64,000 nt of DNA, taken from Apostichopus japonicus (lineage: Eukaryota; Echinodermata; Holothuroidea; Aspidochirotida; Stichopodidae). The stretch spans positions 8,343,013 through 8,407,012 of the forward strand of contig NC_092577.1 in the NCBI RefSeq assembly GCF_037975245.1, in the 5' to 3' direction. Positions 24,518 through 36,889 of the stretch are shown here, in pieces; within the stretch, counting starts at the first letter, position 1, and every line of letters starts with the position of its first letter. Below the pieces are notes generated by a model. The model saw only the letters and a program-made list of their open reading frames with translations. It did no database searches and was not told the origin of the DNA. The position numbers and the translations under genes are program-made.

Positions 24518-24562
24518 TTAGCCGGACGTTTCGATCCTAGCAGGATCTTCTCCAGAGGCTAA
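24518..24562 (-). ncRNA. decayed hammerhead-ribozyme-like motif
   Basis: Read on the minus strand: stem I TTAGCC (24562-24557) pairs with GGCTAA (24523-24518). CTGGAGA (24555-24549) stands where the core CUGAUGA should be. Stem II GATCC/GGATC (24547-24543, 24537-24533) has the loop TGCTA. GAA then precedes stem III AC/GT and the cleavage-site base C (24525). All three helices and the GAAA side are present; A6 and U7 of the core are changed and a T-C mismatch adjoins stem I, so activity is unlikely. Such minimal hammerheads are known from Penelope-like elements. Confidence 0.5.
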
Positions 24563-25645
24563 ACACATTTTATTTACCCAATATTATCCAAATTTGGGGA
24601 AATATTGACGTAAGGGAGTAACAAGCAAACCGATTCTGTTTTCCTTTCTTCGTTTTTGTATTATAACTCTATTTTAAGTGTACGACCATGATAAATTTAT
24701 CTTCAATTCGTCAACCGACTTGGCATCAATTTAAGACCCAGCTGTGTGACACCCATACCACTGTTTGTATACCTATGGGGTCGCGTTCTCGAATGATAAT
24801 AGTTAATTTATATTTTCCTGTTTCCAAGTACAGCGTTTGTGTAGGCAAAAAATTCTTTCAGTATCATATTAGTCTCACTAGACGTTCACTCTTAACTTTA
24901 CGACACACCATTGTATACCTCCGTGCTCCTCTATAAGTGTACAATAAATAAAATATTGTTTTAAATTCACATATAATTCTAATTGCTTTCCCTCATATCA
25001 TTACCCACTTTTATTTATACTTTTATTTTTGTATTTTTTTGCATGGATTTTAGTTTTCAGAGAAACAAAAACTTCGACACTTTGTGACGTTATTCTGTAA
25101 TTCAGATTGAAAGAATGGCTTTAAGCGGAGGTGTGTATTTGCTTAAATGTGTGTGTTGGTTGGGGAGAGTGGGGGGGGGGGGGAGGTAGGGGTTTTCAGA
25201 CTCCTATGGGCACAACATTACTTCAAAATCTTACACAATAATTGTCGCAGTGTAATAAAGTTGCCCAAAGTGTATACCACTATTTTTCGGAAAGAGATTT
25301 AAAGCATCAGTTGATTTGATTGCTACTCTCAAAAACATCTTATAGAGCAGTGATCTCGAAAGAGCGAAATGTTAGGAATATGACTTATCTCTTAAATCAA
25401 CCAAGCTTAGCAATATTTAACGTTGTTACATTTCTATTATTCGATTTGTTGTTTACTGTCACATGACTGGGTGTCGAATTCATTTAAAATGGCAATCATG
25501 TTTTGCTGATCCATTACTCTGTTGTATGTGAATCAACAACACTCTACATGTCAAAAGAAATTCACAAAGTTGGCTGCTTGGAAAAGCCTTTAAATAAATG
25601 TAAGAAATTTGAAATGTGTCCATCATGACGTCATTGTGACAATAC

Positions 25646-25699
25646 CTTTCACGTCTCTTGACTTCAAGGATGATGGAATGGATCCAACCGGAATAGTGT
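25646..25699 (-). CDS. possible exon, 54 nt
   Basis: On the minus strand GTACGATCTGCCAG precedes 54 nt and the donor GTATTG. Two phases are open: TIPVGSIPSSLKSRDVK and HYSGWIHSIILEVKRRE; phase 0 has a stop. The length is divisible by three. If spliced directly to the LRR exon at 35.0 kb (which leaves in phase 2), the second reading would be used. Splice signals are only fair and no domain is recognised. Confidence 0.3.
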
Positions 25700-25711
25700 C
25701 TGGCAGATCGT

Positions 25712-28300
25712 ACAAACCAAACCTTTGGAGAGAAGTAGAGTAATCATCGTATTAGATGTAGAAGACGTAGAGGAATGTCCTCCTAGTCAGGTTTATTGTT
25801 TACCAAATAAATGAAGATAAACAAAGTGCACAACAAATAACAATGAAATAAATCAAATCTGATTTACCATTCAGATCAGAATTATTAATAATCACACGTC
25901 TTGTGTTTCAATGATACCACGAAAACTAAATTAGAATGGATCATAGAATTGAAGTAGGGAGAATGACGTCATGCGACATATACTGAAGCCACCCATTCCT
26001 ACTGATGGCGCTTTGCTTGTACGGCAAGAAAGTATCGGCGCGTAATACAAACACTACGTCTTGGACATAGCTAAAGTGATAAAGTTGACATAAATCACTC
26101 AAAATGCTAGAGTTCACTGGTAAAATATAAATCTAGAAATAATGACTTAAAGCTAAATTAGTCTTTCTTAATCTCAAAATAGTTTTATTTAAGATGCTAA
26201 AAATTACATTTTCGATGTAATGAGGGGGGGGGGGGGGATGACAAACCTGCAAACACTTGTACTGAGACGGAGGAATACTATAATGGAGTGGGGTAGGGGG
26301 GTCGAGTACATAGCAACATTCTTTACTGGGCGAAACAACTGGTCCTCCCGGATGATTTCAGTAAAAAAGTAAACACAAAATGTTGCAATTACATGAACAA
26401 GGCAGATATACCAAAATTCATTATTATTTAAGTATTTATTCATTATCACCCTAATGTTATCATATTGTACACAATTTTTTTGTCATAGATCTAAATTAAA
26501 TTGTACAAACATATAATTTTTTCTGTGGAGTTGATAAGAATTTCCTTAACCATTAGTACACAATCGAATCTTCCTATTCAACGATGTTCTCAGTGAAGAA
26601 CTGCATGTGTTCCTAATATCAGACTTCCTTCATACCAAGGAGTTGCTACAACTTCCTGTTCATACTTTAAGAACCACACCAACGTGATCTTCGTTGATTC
26701 GCAAAAAAGAAATGTTTAATGGAAGCACAAACACTGAGGAGCAGTGGAGCATGTGTCTTGGATTTTATGCAAGAAACCACTAGACTCTCAAACTATGTTA
26801 AACCTCTCAACATGAATACTCTGTGCGTTCCCCTTCACAAATTAAAGTATTTGAATGTTTTCAACAAACAGTGTCTTTATACCGGTACTTTTGAACTGCA
26901 TGTTTATCATTACTATTATTTTTTATAGCAATGTTTTAGACATGAATGTACTTGTTACAAAAAACCCATAACAAGAGAGCACTTTTAATTACAAAGTTGG
27001 CAACTGGTAATTTCCACTAAAAAACGGAGGCCACTTTCCAGGGTAATCAGAATATTGGCAAAGCATGTGCCCAATCAGCCCCACCCCACCCCTACCCCAC
27101 CCACCCCTCTATCACGGCTCCGTTGCCCCTGACACGGTAAATGGACGGTATCATCGCAAACATTTGAAACCTTGAACCTTTGTGGTAGCATATTATTATT
27201 CACTATGATTGTTATGATTGCTAAGAGTTTGGTAAAATACATCAATGTTGTTAAGTAGAAATTCGTTATAATATCACCTTTCCCTTCCAATGTTGCGACT
27301 CATCAAGTCAAGCTGTTTTCAGTTTGTCTCAACTAACCCAAATGCCGAGAACTTAATACTAAAACCAGTGTGTTTTCTGTGAAAAGAATATTTGACAGCC
27401 CTGCTAATATGTTGTTCACTTCAAAATCTAAGAGAAGGATAATGTGCATATACAAACGTATTGTCTGTAAGATTTTTTACTACAGCAAGTTGAGCTTGGC
27501 GAGCATGAAATGAAATTATCTGGATTAACCGATAACAGATATAGTGCATAATATTCAATTAATATTATCAAGTCTAGCTCAGTATCTTCCTACCTTATAC
27601 CTGCATTGCACAGCTCTATGTAAAACACCACTCTGGCCAATGTAGAGAAAATGTATAGGTTACGTACCGTGTATCTAATTAGCATAATAAATGTTTATTT
27701 ACCGAACAGTTGTAAGTTTGTTTTAATGTAAAAGCTTTTTCTTTACAATCGTTTGTTTTCTGTATCTATTCATTGAGTGCAGCTGAAAGATGCGCTTTAA
27801 AAATATTTCACTAATATTTTATATAAAGTAAGGGCCATATATAGCGGACTCATCAACTCAATGACACATGTAAGCCATATAATAGAAATATCGATGAACT
27901 ATAAATAAATTGACCTGTCCGCTGCTACAGCATTGTCAATTATTGAGTTAAGGTTATTTTATTCATAAAACGGGTCTCCCCTCCCATCGGACGCGAGCAT
28001 CCAAAGAAAACCATGTTAGAAAGGGTAAACACTTCATGGTGCTATGAAAGGTCAAATCAATGTAAGCCTAAAAAACTTCTCTGACTATTAAGACGAGGAC
28101 GAAAGACGAGGCTTTTACCCTAGCATCAATGAGGCTGGTCAAATGACTGGTTGAAATATTAATGAAGTCAACTCTAAATAATGTCAAATGTTGCCAGTCG
28201 GGGGAATTGGGTACTTGGCCCCACCACCCCTGAAATCGTGCAGACGCCACTTAGCGGGAACCTGAAATTGTTAGGATCCTGATTTGTTTCTGACCATAAT
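25712..28300. other. stretch without recognisable genes
   Basis: No splice-supported ORF was found. It includes a G run near 26224 and a C-rich tract near 27080. It is probably intron or intergenic DNA. Confidence 0.4.
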
Positions 28301-28310
28301 TTTTGTTTGG

Positions 28311-28515
28311 TTCCCGGACAACTCCCCCTTGGACGATTACCCACAGGACGATTACCCCTCGGACGATTCCCCCTCGGGCAATTCCCACCCGGACAATTCC
28401 CAATCGTGACAATTGCCAACCCTGACAATTGCCCACCGGACAATTCCCACTCCGGACAATTCACACCCATGGCAATTTTCCCCGGACAATTGCCCCCGGA
28501 CAATTTTCCCCCGGA
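28311..28515. repeat. left arm array of GGACAATTCCC units
   Basis: About 14 units of 13-20 bp built on CCGGACAATTCCC, GGACGATTACCCC and similar. The same motif in inverted orientation forms the array at 31722-31965. Outside both arrays, related flank sequence continues in inverted orientation (ATAATTTTTGTTTGGTTCC here; complementary to GGTCACCAATTTTTAGGG there). Confidence 0.8.
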
Positions 28516-28884
28516 CAATCCCCCTCTTCGGAAATTTCCACTGAGACCCCTCCCCCAGGACGGTGATCATTACATTTCATCACATTTTGGACCCCCCCCC
28601 CCTGTGGAAATTTCTGCACATGCCCCTGACCATCAATCAGAAGTCGATCAATAGTTTAAAAAGTTACATTTTGGTAGGGATTGGGATCAAGTGTACATGA
28701 CTTCCTGGAAATATCTTTCCAGTTAATATCACCTCAAAAATTTGTCCGCTTATACAGCGTCTTTATCAGTTGTCATATGCTTGCATCCACATGTGTATTT
28801 TTCGACAGAACTAGGATATTCAGCGTTTATGCTGTGTTAGTTTTTGCGCAATTTGAATGCATGATAGATGGCTAGATAAGAGAA

Positions 28885-31175
28885 ATGTTCGCGCGCTTCG
28901 CGTGCACTAGTTAGGTTGATACTGTGATAGCTCTCATCTCTCTTCGCATGCATTTTAGCTAGCTACCACATAATTTTCCGCGCGCTTTCGCGCGCATTAG
29001 CTGCACTGTTCATGTCATAGTCCTTTCATTTGCTCATTATGTTGACCATGTATGGTAGTAGCAACTACACATTCTCTGTGCGCTCGGCGCGCACAAAATG
29101 TACATCTACTATGATATTTTTACGCATTTTGCATGCATTGTAGCTCGCTAGAACAAATGTTTGCGCGCTTCTCGAGCGTTTTTATCCTCAGTTCCATGCA
29201 TTCTTGATAAACATAATGTAGGCTACACCAGCAATCTCGGCACTTCGACATGACCTATATGCGTGTCATTATGTACCACTCTTAAAGTGCGCCATTCTGC
29301 TCGAAGAATAATTATTTAAACAACTTGTCACTCTGGGAAGAATGTTCTCTTAATTCAAAAGATAAAAACTAGTAACCAATCAAATTACAATTGAAAAACG
29401 TTTGAGATTTTCAATCTAATATATTGATAATAAATCATATTAAATTTAAATTTTTCAACTTCAACTTTCCATAGGTCCCTACTCGCAGTCTTTTAGATTG
29501 ATTTTATTTTTTTATTTTTTTTTATTTTAGAGAGTGATATATGTATCAAAATCATCAAACAATAGATACATTTATCATTCAGACTTAGCCTATAATTATA
29601 TCACTATATTACTTTCATTATTTGATTCATTGAATACGTGTTTTTTCTATATCATTAATTGCAAGTGTAGCTTCAAAAGCTTTAAACGTTTTATCAGGTA
29701 ACAAACACCACTTTGTAAATGTATATCAAAGAAGACAAGCCAGCGTCTTCCAATACAAGAGAAAAAGGAGCCTGCAATTTTACAGAAGGTCCATTCAGGT
29801 TCGAGTCCCAAGGAAGCTGGTGGTCGATTGTTCGCCAGTTGGAAATCTTATTGATTTGGTGTAGTTGCTGGCTACCATGCATACGAAGTGGGCCGATGAC
29901 AGGACTATCAGAAATGTTGTGCTAGTTAGCTACCATGCATAGAAGGGAGAAAAAACTATCACACATATCAACCTAGCTAGTGCACGTGAATTGCGCGAAC
30001 AAATGTTTGGCACAAGCCAGTTACCATGCATACAAAATGCGTACATTTACTGTAACACCACAAAAATGCTACGGGGAATGTATAGTAGCTGGCGATAATG
30101 TATAACAAGAGTCTAGAGCTTCGTGATTCCTTGACTTTGTATTTGAAGCCAGATATAATTGTTTGACCTAGCTCTGTTGACCTCAGGTGACCTATGACCT
30201 TAACCAAAACGATAAGAATCATCTACTCACTATGGGAAATCCACCATGGAAGTATGAGGATGATCTGAACTTGCGTAATCCACTATAAGAGTGGTTACAA
30301 CCGGCGTCACAGACACACACATACATGCATGCCTGCACTTCTTCATTTTGCCTCTGGCAAGGATTCAAAAAGTGGTTCTGAGCAATTTTCAGCGAAATAA
30401 TATTTGGCCACGCCCCTCAAGAATATTAATGAGATGCAGAAGGGTTCTAACCTTCACATGCACCCACAGCTCCCACCAATTCCAACGAAAAAAGTTTGAA
30501 CAAAATCGGACAGACAGTTGCCGAGATATTAGCATTAAAGAATGTGTTCGAAGGCCCGCCCACTCATGAGTATTAATGAGATTGGCACCAAAAACAATAG
30601 GGACCACCTACATTCTATGGGTAATCCACCACCCAAGTATGGGAATGAGATCAAACCTTGCGTCATTGACGTCAACGAAATTACATTTAGCTCCGCGCCT
30701 CATGAATATCAATGAGATGCGATAAGGTTAACAGTAACATACGCATTTACCCTACCTCCTACCAATGCTACCAAACAAGTTTGAACAAATCGGCCATTAT
30801 GTTGCCGAGATACGGAGTCCGTCCACTTATGAAATATTAATGAGATTAGCACCAACAACGATAGGGACCATCTACTCACTGTGGGTAACCTACCAACCAA
30901 GTATGATACCGATCAAATCTCGCATCGTTCAGTTATCGTGATTACAAGCCGGCGTCATAGACAGACACACGCACAAACACATGCGTGACTGCATATATTC
31001 CTTTTGCCACTGGCAAGGAATAAAAAAGAGTCAAATAACAGTCTACCCGGAAACGAATTCAGCTAAAGTGCGCGCGAAGTGCGCAGAAACTGTTAAGGTT
31101 ATCTAGCTAACATGCATGTGCAAGGATCAGTTAATTCTCACAGTATCAATACAGCTAGTGCGCGCGAAGCGCGCC
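28885..31175. repeat. dispersed GCGCGAAGCGCG palindromic modules
   Basis: Short GC palindromes such as GCGCGCTTCGCG, GCGCGCTTTCGCGCGC and GTGCGCGCGAAGCGCGCC recur near 28890, 28980, 29080, 29160, 29990, 31070 and 31160. Most are next to ACTAGYTAG or CTAGCTA and a TGCATG motif. Left-side copies are inverted relative to right-side ones. Confidence 0.65.
30186..31021. repeat. tandem 270-280-bp repeat with CTGGCAAGG ends
   Basis: AATATTAATGAGATGCAG-type and TATTAATGAGATTRGCACCAA blocks alternate at 30425, 30572, 30705 and 30834. Shared internal strings are AAGTTTGAACAAA, TTGCCGAGATA and ATAGGGACCA. Two copies end with CCGGCGTCA, a CAGACACACRC tract and CTGGCAAGG (30361 and 31018). The layout resembles a widespread short repeat of marine invertebrates, but its name and class are not certain. 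Confidence 0.75.
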
Positions 31176-31721
31176 AAATCTATTTTCCCAAACATTTACC
31201 AAATTGACGCCCAAGATATTATCATTTTGTTAGTTTAGCTATAGTATACACAATGCACGCGAAACAAGAAAGTGTTTTGGTACTTTGTCTCCTAAAATAC
31301 AGCCGTTTTTGCTATTTAATCTTTTCAATTCAACGGTGTTCGTATGTTTTACAACATTGCAAAATTATTACATTGGTAGCGTGACAGGACGAAAGTGATA
31401 ATTCAGATCCCTACGTAAGTAGACCAAAGTTAGCCCATATCTCACTCCTTTATGTGGAAAAACAAAATAAGCGAAAGTCACTTTCTACAGGGCAGACATG
31501 GTTTACACACAGAAAGCGGAAATAAATAAATATATCACTAATGCACGAGAATCTCGCACAAAGATACGAGTTGTTCGTATCTTTAACTTCGCGACTATTT
31601 TTTCTCAGGTGAGTTGGGCCTGATGGTTATGCTAATATAAAAAATATCCTACCAACGCACAGTTTTTATCGGTAATTAGCGTTATAAAATCGTCCCAATT
31701 GGGTGCTCCCGATTGACAATT

Positions 31722-31965
31722 ATCGTGGGCAATTGTCCGGGGGGGGGGAATTGTCCGGGAGGGTAATGGTCCGGGGTAATTGTCCGGAAGGGGGGAGTCG
31801 ACCGGTATGGGAATTGTCCGGGGAATTTTCTGGGGTGGGAACTGTCCGGGTGGGAATTGTCTGGGTGGGAATTGTCCGGGGGTAATTATCCAGGGGGTAG
31901 TTGTCTGGGGGGTAATTGTCCGGGGGTGGGGGGGGGGTAATTGTCCAGAGGGAGTTGTTCGGTCA
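31722..31965. repeat. right arm array of GGGAATTGTCCGG units
   Basis: About 14 units on GGGAATTGTCCGG or GGGTAATTGTCCGG, the inverted counterpart of 28311-28515. G runs of 8-10 bp interrupt it. Confidence 0.8.
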
Positions 31966-31969
31966 CCAA

Positions 31970-34900
31970 TTTTTAGGGCTGTGTTTTTGGTTAATAGTCT
32001 TGTATCATGGTTGTCGATGTTTGTACCTTTTGATTTAAGTTCCTTTATACCTCCTTTAGTGCAACTTAATATACTGAAACATTTCACTGGCTTTTTCTCT
32101 TACCGTATGTGTCCCTTTCGATTTTCATGTTAATATTTTGTTCGTGCAAATATACAAATCATCGCGGGGCACCAACAAAAAATCTATCGCGCCGCGCCGC
32201 TTGCAGTATTTTTGGTCAAAATAAATTGTCCCGCATTATTTTTTTTTTTGTCGGAACATAGATACGTCGGAATATAGAGATTTAGCCAAATTGAGAGCAT
32301 CACAATAATGTGTTATCTAGTTAGACTCCTACCAACGAGAAGTGCAACTTTAATAAGAAGATAAACTGAACGTAACAAGAATCAATCCTTCTTTAATTTG
32401 TATTCATAACTGTTGTCTATAAACCCTCTCTATTCAAATTTCCTCCGATTGGTTTGCATGGGAACATGTGAGGATACATTAAACAACCAATGAGAGCAAT
32501 TTTGCTCATATATAATGGTAAAACTTACATAGAATTGCCAACAATTAAGAACGCAACGTATGCAACAACAATGCGTATGACCTAATAAAAATATGTTATC
32601 TGGAGGATTTCCCCAATGGATGATTCGTAGTCACTGCTGTACACCTACTGACCTACTTAATGTCTGTTTCCATGGTTACTTTGACACGTCCACTGACAAT
32701 GGGCACGTGGTTCGTTTACCTGTTTCTATTCATGATGTTTAACTGGCTCGTGTCATCTATTATTATGCTAATGAGATATTTACGGGAGTTCCAGGTGTGG
32801 CATTCTTACTATTGACTTGCTTTAGAACAAAAATTGTTGGAATCAAACGTCTGTATAATGTAAGCGCTGCATATATTCGTACAGAAAACTATTGTGGAAG
32901 TAGAATAGGCCGACTGTGTGTACTAAAACGGTGATGATGTTATCGGGTAGAAACATGGAGTGGATTTGATGGGCTCTCTGAAAACATACAAATGAATCTC
33001 TCTGAAGGGGAGGGCAAAGGGAGGGCAGGTATAGGGTGTCTGAAGGGTGGAGATGGTGACTAAACTTACTGAAAAAGCATTAATAGTCTAGAAAGTGAAT
33101 AATCATAGATCTGTATTACATTTTTCTTTTTAATCCGACCAAGCTATACTGCTAACGTATAATAATTTTCACTGATACATTTTCCGTGGTTACAAGCTAC
33201 TCCTGGAATGGCATTTAGAATTTGACATGCTGAATAATTTTCATTTATATGGTATTTTATTTATGGTATTGCTGAATATTTTTTCCCTGTTACTTTGGAG
33301 TGTCGGGTGAGGCGGGATTGGGCGACTTAAATATTTCTTTCATTATTGTCAGTAACACGCCATACACTGTGGATCATATTAACTGATAACATTAACGTGA
33401 ATGTGTAAGGATGGAAATGGAAACTTTTCACGAGGTTGGTCTGAGGAACTGATGAAGGCGAGAGGATTAGCGATATATTAAACTGAATATATTCGTTGTG
33501 TCACCAATTTGACTCATGAATATTGTCTGAGAAAATGAAATAAATTAACGTATTTGCAAGGTTTACGTCTCTGTCTATAAAACTACAATATTTTCTTAGT
33601 AGGCCTATGTGAAGGAAAAAATGGACATGAAGAAACAAATAAAACACAGGTCATTGATAATGGAGCTGGAGATAATAATAACAAACCACTCGGTGACAGG
33701 AACAATGAGGGTGATGATAGGGTTAGGGTTGGAGGAGGGTAAACATACATTGAAAAGGGAAACTACGAAGAACAAATCGTGCAATCACGGTTATAGTTGA
33801 AGGGGGTAGGTAGCGTAACAATAGATTGGTAAATAGGAGACCTGTGTCGGGGTGTGATGAGTGAAACTGGTGTTGGATGGGTTATAATTGAGGGGTTGGG
33901 ATTGGGGTTGAGGGATTCAATTACACTAAATTTTAAAGGGCAAAGCAGGGACGTCCTGATCAAATCAAGTATCTCGAAATATTTATACGAGGAATTTTAA
34001 ATTATTAAACAGTTTTTGTTCAAAGTTATGAATTATATAAAGCCGAAGCTCTCGGTGACCTTTAAATTATTGTTTAAAATTATGAAAAGAATAATGAAAA
34101 TTAATGTAAATTGAACTTATTTCTTGTCAAATTGGATTTCAAACTATAAAGAAGAAATTGATGTAATTTTAAATGCATTAAATCTTAACCTCTGCAATTT
34201 ATGAGATACATATTTGCCTTTAATAATTTTAGGTAGTAAAAAATGCAATTTAACTTTATAATTAACTCCATTACAATTATTTATTCCCCTTTTTGATAAA
34301 TTTTATTTATTAACGTATTTTGAATAACTATTTTTTAAACTGCGACAACTAAAACTGTTTTCTTGTTTGGTATAAATTTCAGTTTAACTAGAGAGTATAG
34401 TATTATTATTTGATCACATGGGATTTTAAGTATAGATTCATAGGTTTTTGCTATTTTATTGCAATCATTATACTTCTTTTATATTTATAACGATTTTCAA
34501 TCTCTTTGTTGAACAAAAATATCTTAAATAGATTGAACATAATTGAAAAACAAATATTTTAGAGGTTCAGCTTGAGAAGTCGCATTTATTACTTCTCAAC
34601 TCAAAAACCCTATTTTAAAACTCATTCGAATTATTAAATTCAAACGACCTTGTCCTCTATATCTCTCATTTTATCCTAATAAACATTTCTGTCATTCTAA
34701 AACCTATTTCTTACTTAAATGTTAACAATAAACTAAACAAAGAACATTTTCAACAACCCCCACCCACCCTCCACACCTCTCTTACCAACACTGCCTTAAA
34801 ATATTCCCTATTAATCCATTATATTTTGTTTTATTTATTATAACATCCTACATAATTCCTTTCGCGATGACCTAATTATTCAAATAAATCCAACTAAACT

Positions 34901-35040
34901 AATTAAATCCAATCCTTGATATTAAAATTACAGCAGAATTTACATTCTCTATTGTTCGTTTATTACTGATAACTTTTATTAATTAAATTAATTCCCTGTT
35001 TAACTTTTATGATGTTTCTGACATCTACACCTGAATACTT
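31970..35040. other. stretch without recognisable genes
   Basis: No splice-supported ORF. 33.70-33.93 kb is G-rich on the plus strand (repeated GGGTTGG, GGGGTT), and 34.0-35.0 kb is very AT-rich with a sharp strand asymmetry. It is consistent with intron downstream of the LRR exon. Confidence 0.45.
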
Positions 35041-35042
35041 AC

Positions 35043-35251
35043 TGCAGATTCTTCAAGCTTGTACACTGTGAGGAGTAAGCCAAGATGGCCGCCAACTCTT
35101 CATTAGTTAGTCTCCTGTTGTTGTCAAAGATCTCCAGCTTCTGGAGAGAACTCAGGATAGAGAGAGAGAGACCAGACTTAAGGATAAGGTTCAGACCAGA
35201 CTCATCAGCTCTAGGAGAGCAGTACTGTAGATACACACAGGAGATAGGAAT
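35043..35251 (-). CDS. leucine-rich-repeat exon of an NLR-type gene, partial
   Basis: On the minus strand CTTTCATTCTAG (acceptor) precedes 209 nt and a consensus donor GTAAGTATT. Phase 0 is open throughout, beginning IPISCVYLQYCSPRADE and ending CTSLKNL. It encodes about two ribonuclease-inhibitor-type LRRs of about 28 residues: SLQKLEIFDNN, then RLTNEELAAILAY with the helix side, then SLKNL opening the next repeat. Such repeats form the ligand-sensing horseshoe of NLR innate-immune receptors, which are strongly expanded in echinoderms. No NACHT or death-fold exon was found in the window, so the rest of the gene lies elsewhere or is lost. The exon leaves in phase 2. RNI-type LRRs also occur outside NLRs, so the receptor class is inferred. 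Confidence 0.8.
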
Positions 35252-36889
35252 CTAGAATGAAAGAACAGAGGTAACTGATTATAGAGTAAATAGAGATAAA
35301 TATATTGGATTTGGTTAGGAAAAGAATACTTATCATGATATTATAAATAATAAAAATAGCGAAATGAAAATAAAGGAAAGTAACGCGATAAACTAGGATA
35401 TTAAGTTTGTGTTTATTTTAAAAAGGAATTTAACTAATGGAAAGGAAATAAAGGATTGATTTTAAGGGGAGACAAATATTAACAAAAATAATTAGATGAG
35501 ATTAGAGGAAAATAAAGTGGTAATGTAGGATTAAAGTGTTAGTTTCATTGTTTTACAATTAAATAATTAATTAAAGGTTTTATAGCAAGTAAGGTTTAAT
35601 AAAGTAAGACTTTGAGGCTACATATTTAATTTATTAGTTATAATAGGACACCAATCTCAATGACGGGTTGAGAATTTTATAAAAATGGGTACTCAAGAAT
35701 TGAGATTATTCTATCTTTTGAAAAAAAAATATATTGATCGAATTTATTTGTGTTTTAATTTAGAACTTTCAGAAGAAAAATGTAATTTAAATGAAAATAT
35801 TAGTCACTAATGTAATAGGAATCATGAAAAGGAAACTTCCACTTTAACTAATACCAGGTTTTTACAAAGTTTAAGATTTGAAAGAATTATATTTAAATCA
35901 ATAGGTTGTTTCTTATAATTAAAATGCAATTTAGAGAAGCAGATGTAGATCAAATTCAAGTTTCAAGAGAGAAGGTTGATGAGGCTTAAACTCAAATTTC
36001 AATATACAATTTATTTAATTATTGATCCAAATCCTACGATTTTGCTTGAATTATAATTATTTCCAATCAATACGATTTGTTTAAAAGATGATGTCTACCT
36101 GTGTTTAGTTATCAAATTAATTTCTAAGTTATACGGTGTGAGTGTGACATAGCTTCTAGTGGATTTTTTTTTTAAATGTAACATTTTTCTTTCTTTGCGC
36201 TTGTAGATATTCCTTAATTGGGTAACGCTTATGATCTTAGCTTTCTAAACTTTATCACTTCTTACAATTAAATAGTACCATCTGCTATTTACAGTTTTTT
36301 TTTTACAAATAATATTGTTATCTGGAAACACTTCATATCCTTGAGGGTTTAATTATACTAATTAATTATTACTTATAAGTTGAATCGGGTTGATTGGATC
36401 TTCATTGTAATATCTTGTGAACAGTTAGCGGACAAATATTGATTTACAAACACGTACGAGAGATACATCAGTTAATTATAAGTTTAATTTCATTTTATTA
36501 TGATTAAACTTAGGCCTAAATTGGAAAACTGCTTTATAGAGGCTCAAAGCTCTAGGCCCTATACAGTATTTAACGAACCTATATTTCACATAAAGTGTCA
36601 GGTAAATTGGCAGGAGTTAGGTCATTCAACTAATAATCAGTTATTAAATAACATTATTTCAGTCAGCCTGCTCGGTAAAAAGCTGCAGGTTTCTCACACA
36701 ATTGGCTCAAATTTCCGACCAGGTAGATTTGGTAAGTTAGGTGATTACAGTAATAATTGTGGGATGTTATAGATTGACTTTTAATACTTTAATGCATATA
36801 CTGCTTTGTTATGTACGATGAAAATCGAGTTGAACAATTGTCTGTGATTTAAGATTTTGAAGGGATAACATCGTTCCTACTCTTTGTCT
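35252..36889. other. AT-rich stretch upstream of the LRR exon
   Basis: No further LRR exon or splice-supported frame was recognised on the minus strand in this interval. The plus-strand 90-codon frame at 36.5 kb has no recognisable domain. It is probably intron. Confidence 0.4.

Larger units (their letters stand above)
28311..31965. mobile_element. candidate foldback element with minisatellite arms
   Basis: Two inverted GGACAATT arrays 3.2 kb apart frame a block. Just inside them GCGCGCTTCGCGTGCACTAG (28890) and its relatives at 31070-31175 are also inverted to each other. The interior holds a 270-280-bp tandem repeat and no transposase. Long terminal inverted repeats built from short tandem units are typical of foldback elements, including TU elements described in sea urchins. 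The exact ends and target duplication were not found. Confidence 0.5.

Noticed and set aside
28174-28654. Overlapping Gly- or Pro-rich open frames on both strands
   Set aside because: By-products of the GGACAATT array; the right arm gives matching frames.
29797-29810. GGTTCGAGTCC, a match to the pol III B box, as tRNA or tRNA-derived SINE
   Set aside because: No A box or cloverleaf was found upstream, and no SINE tail follows.
33716-33732. GGGTTAGGGTTGG as telomere-like repeat
   Set aside because: Only about two units, in a generally G-rich stretch.
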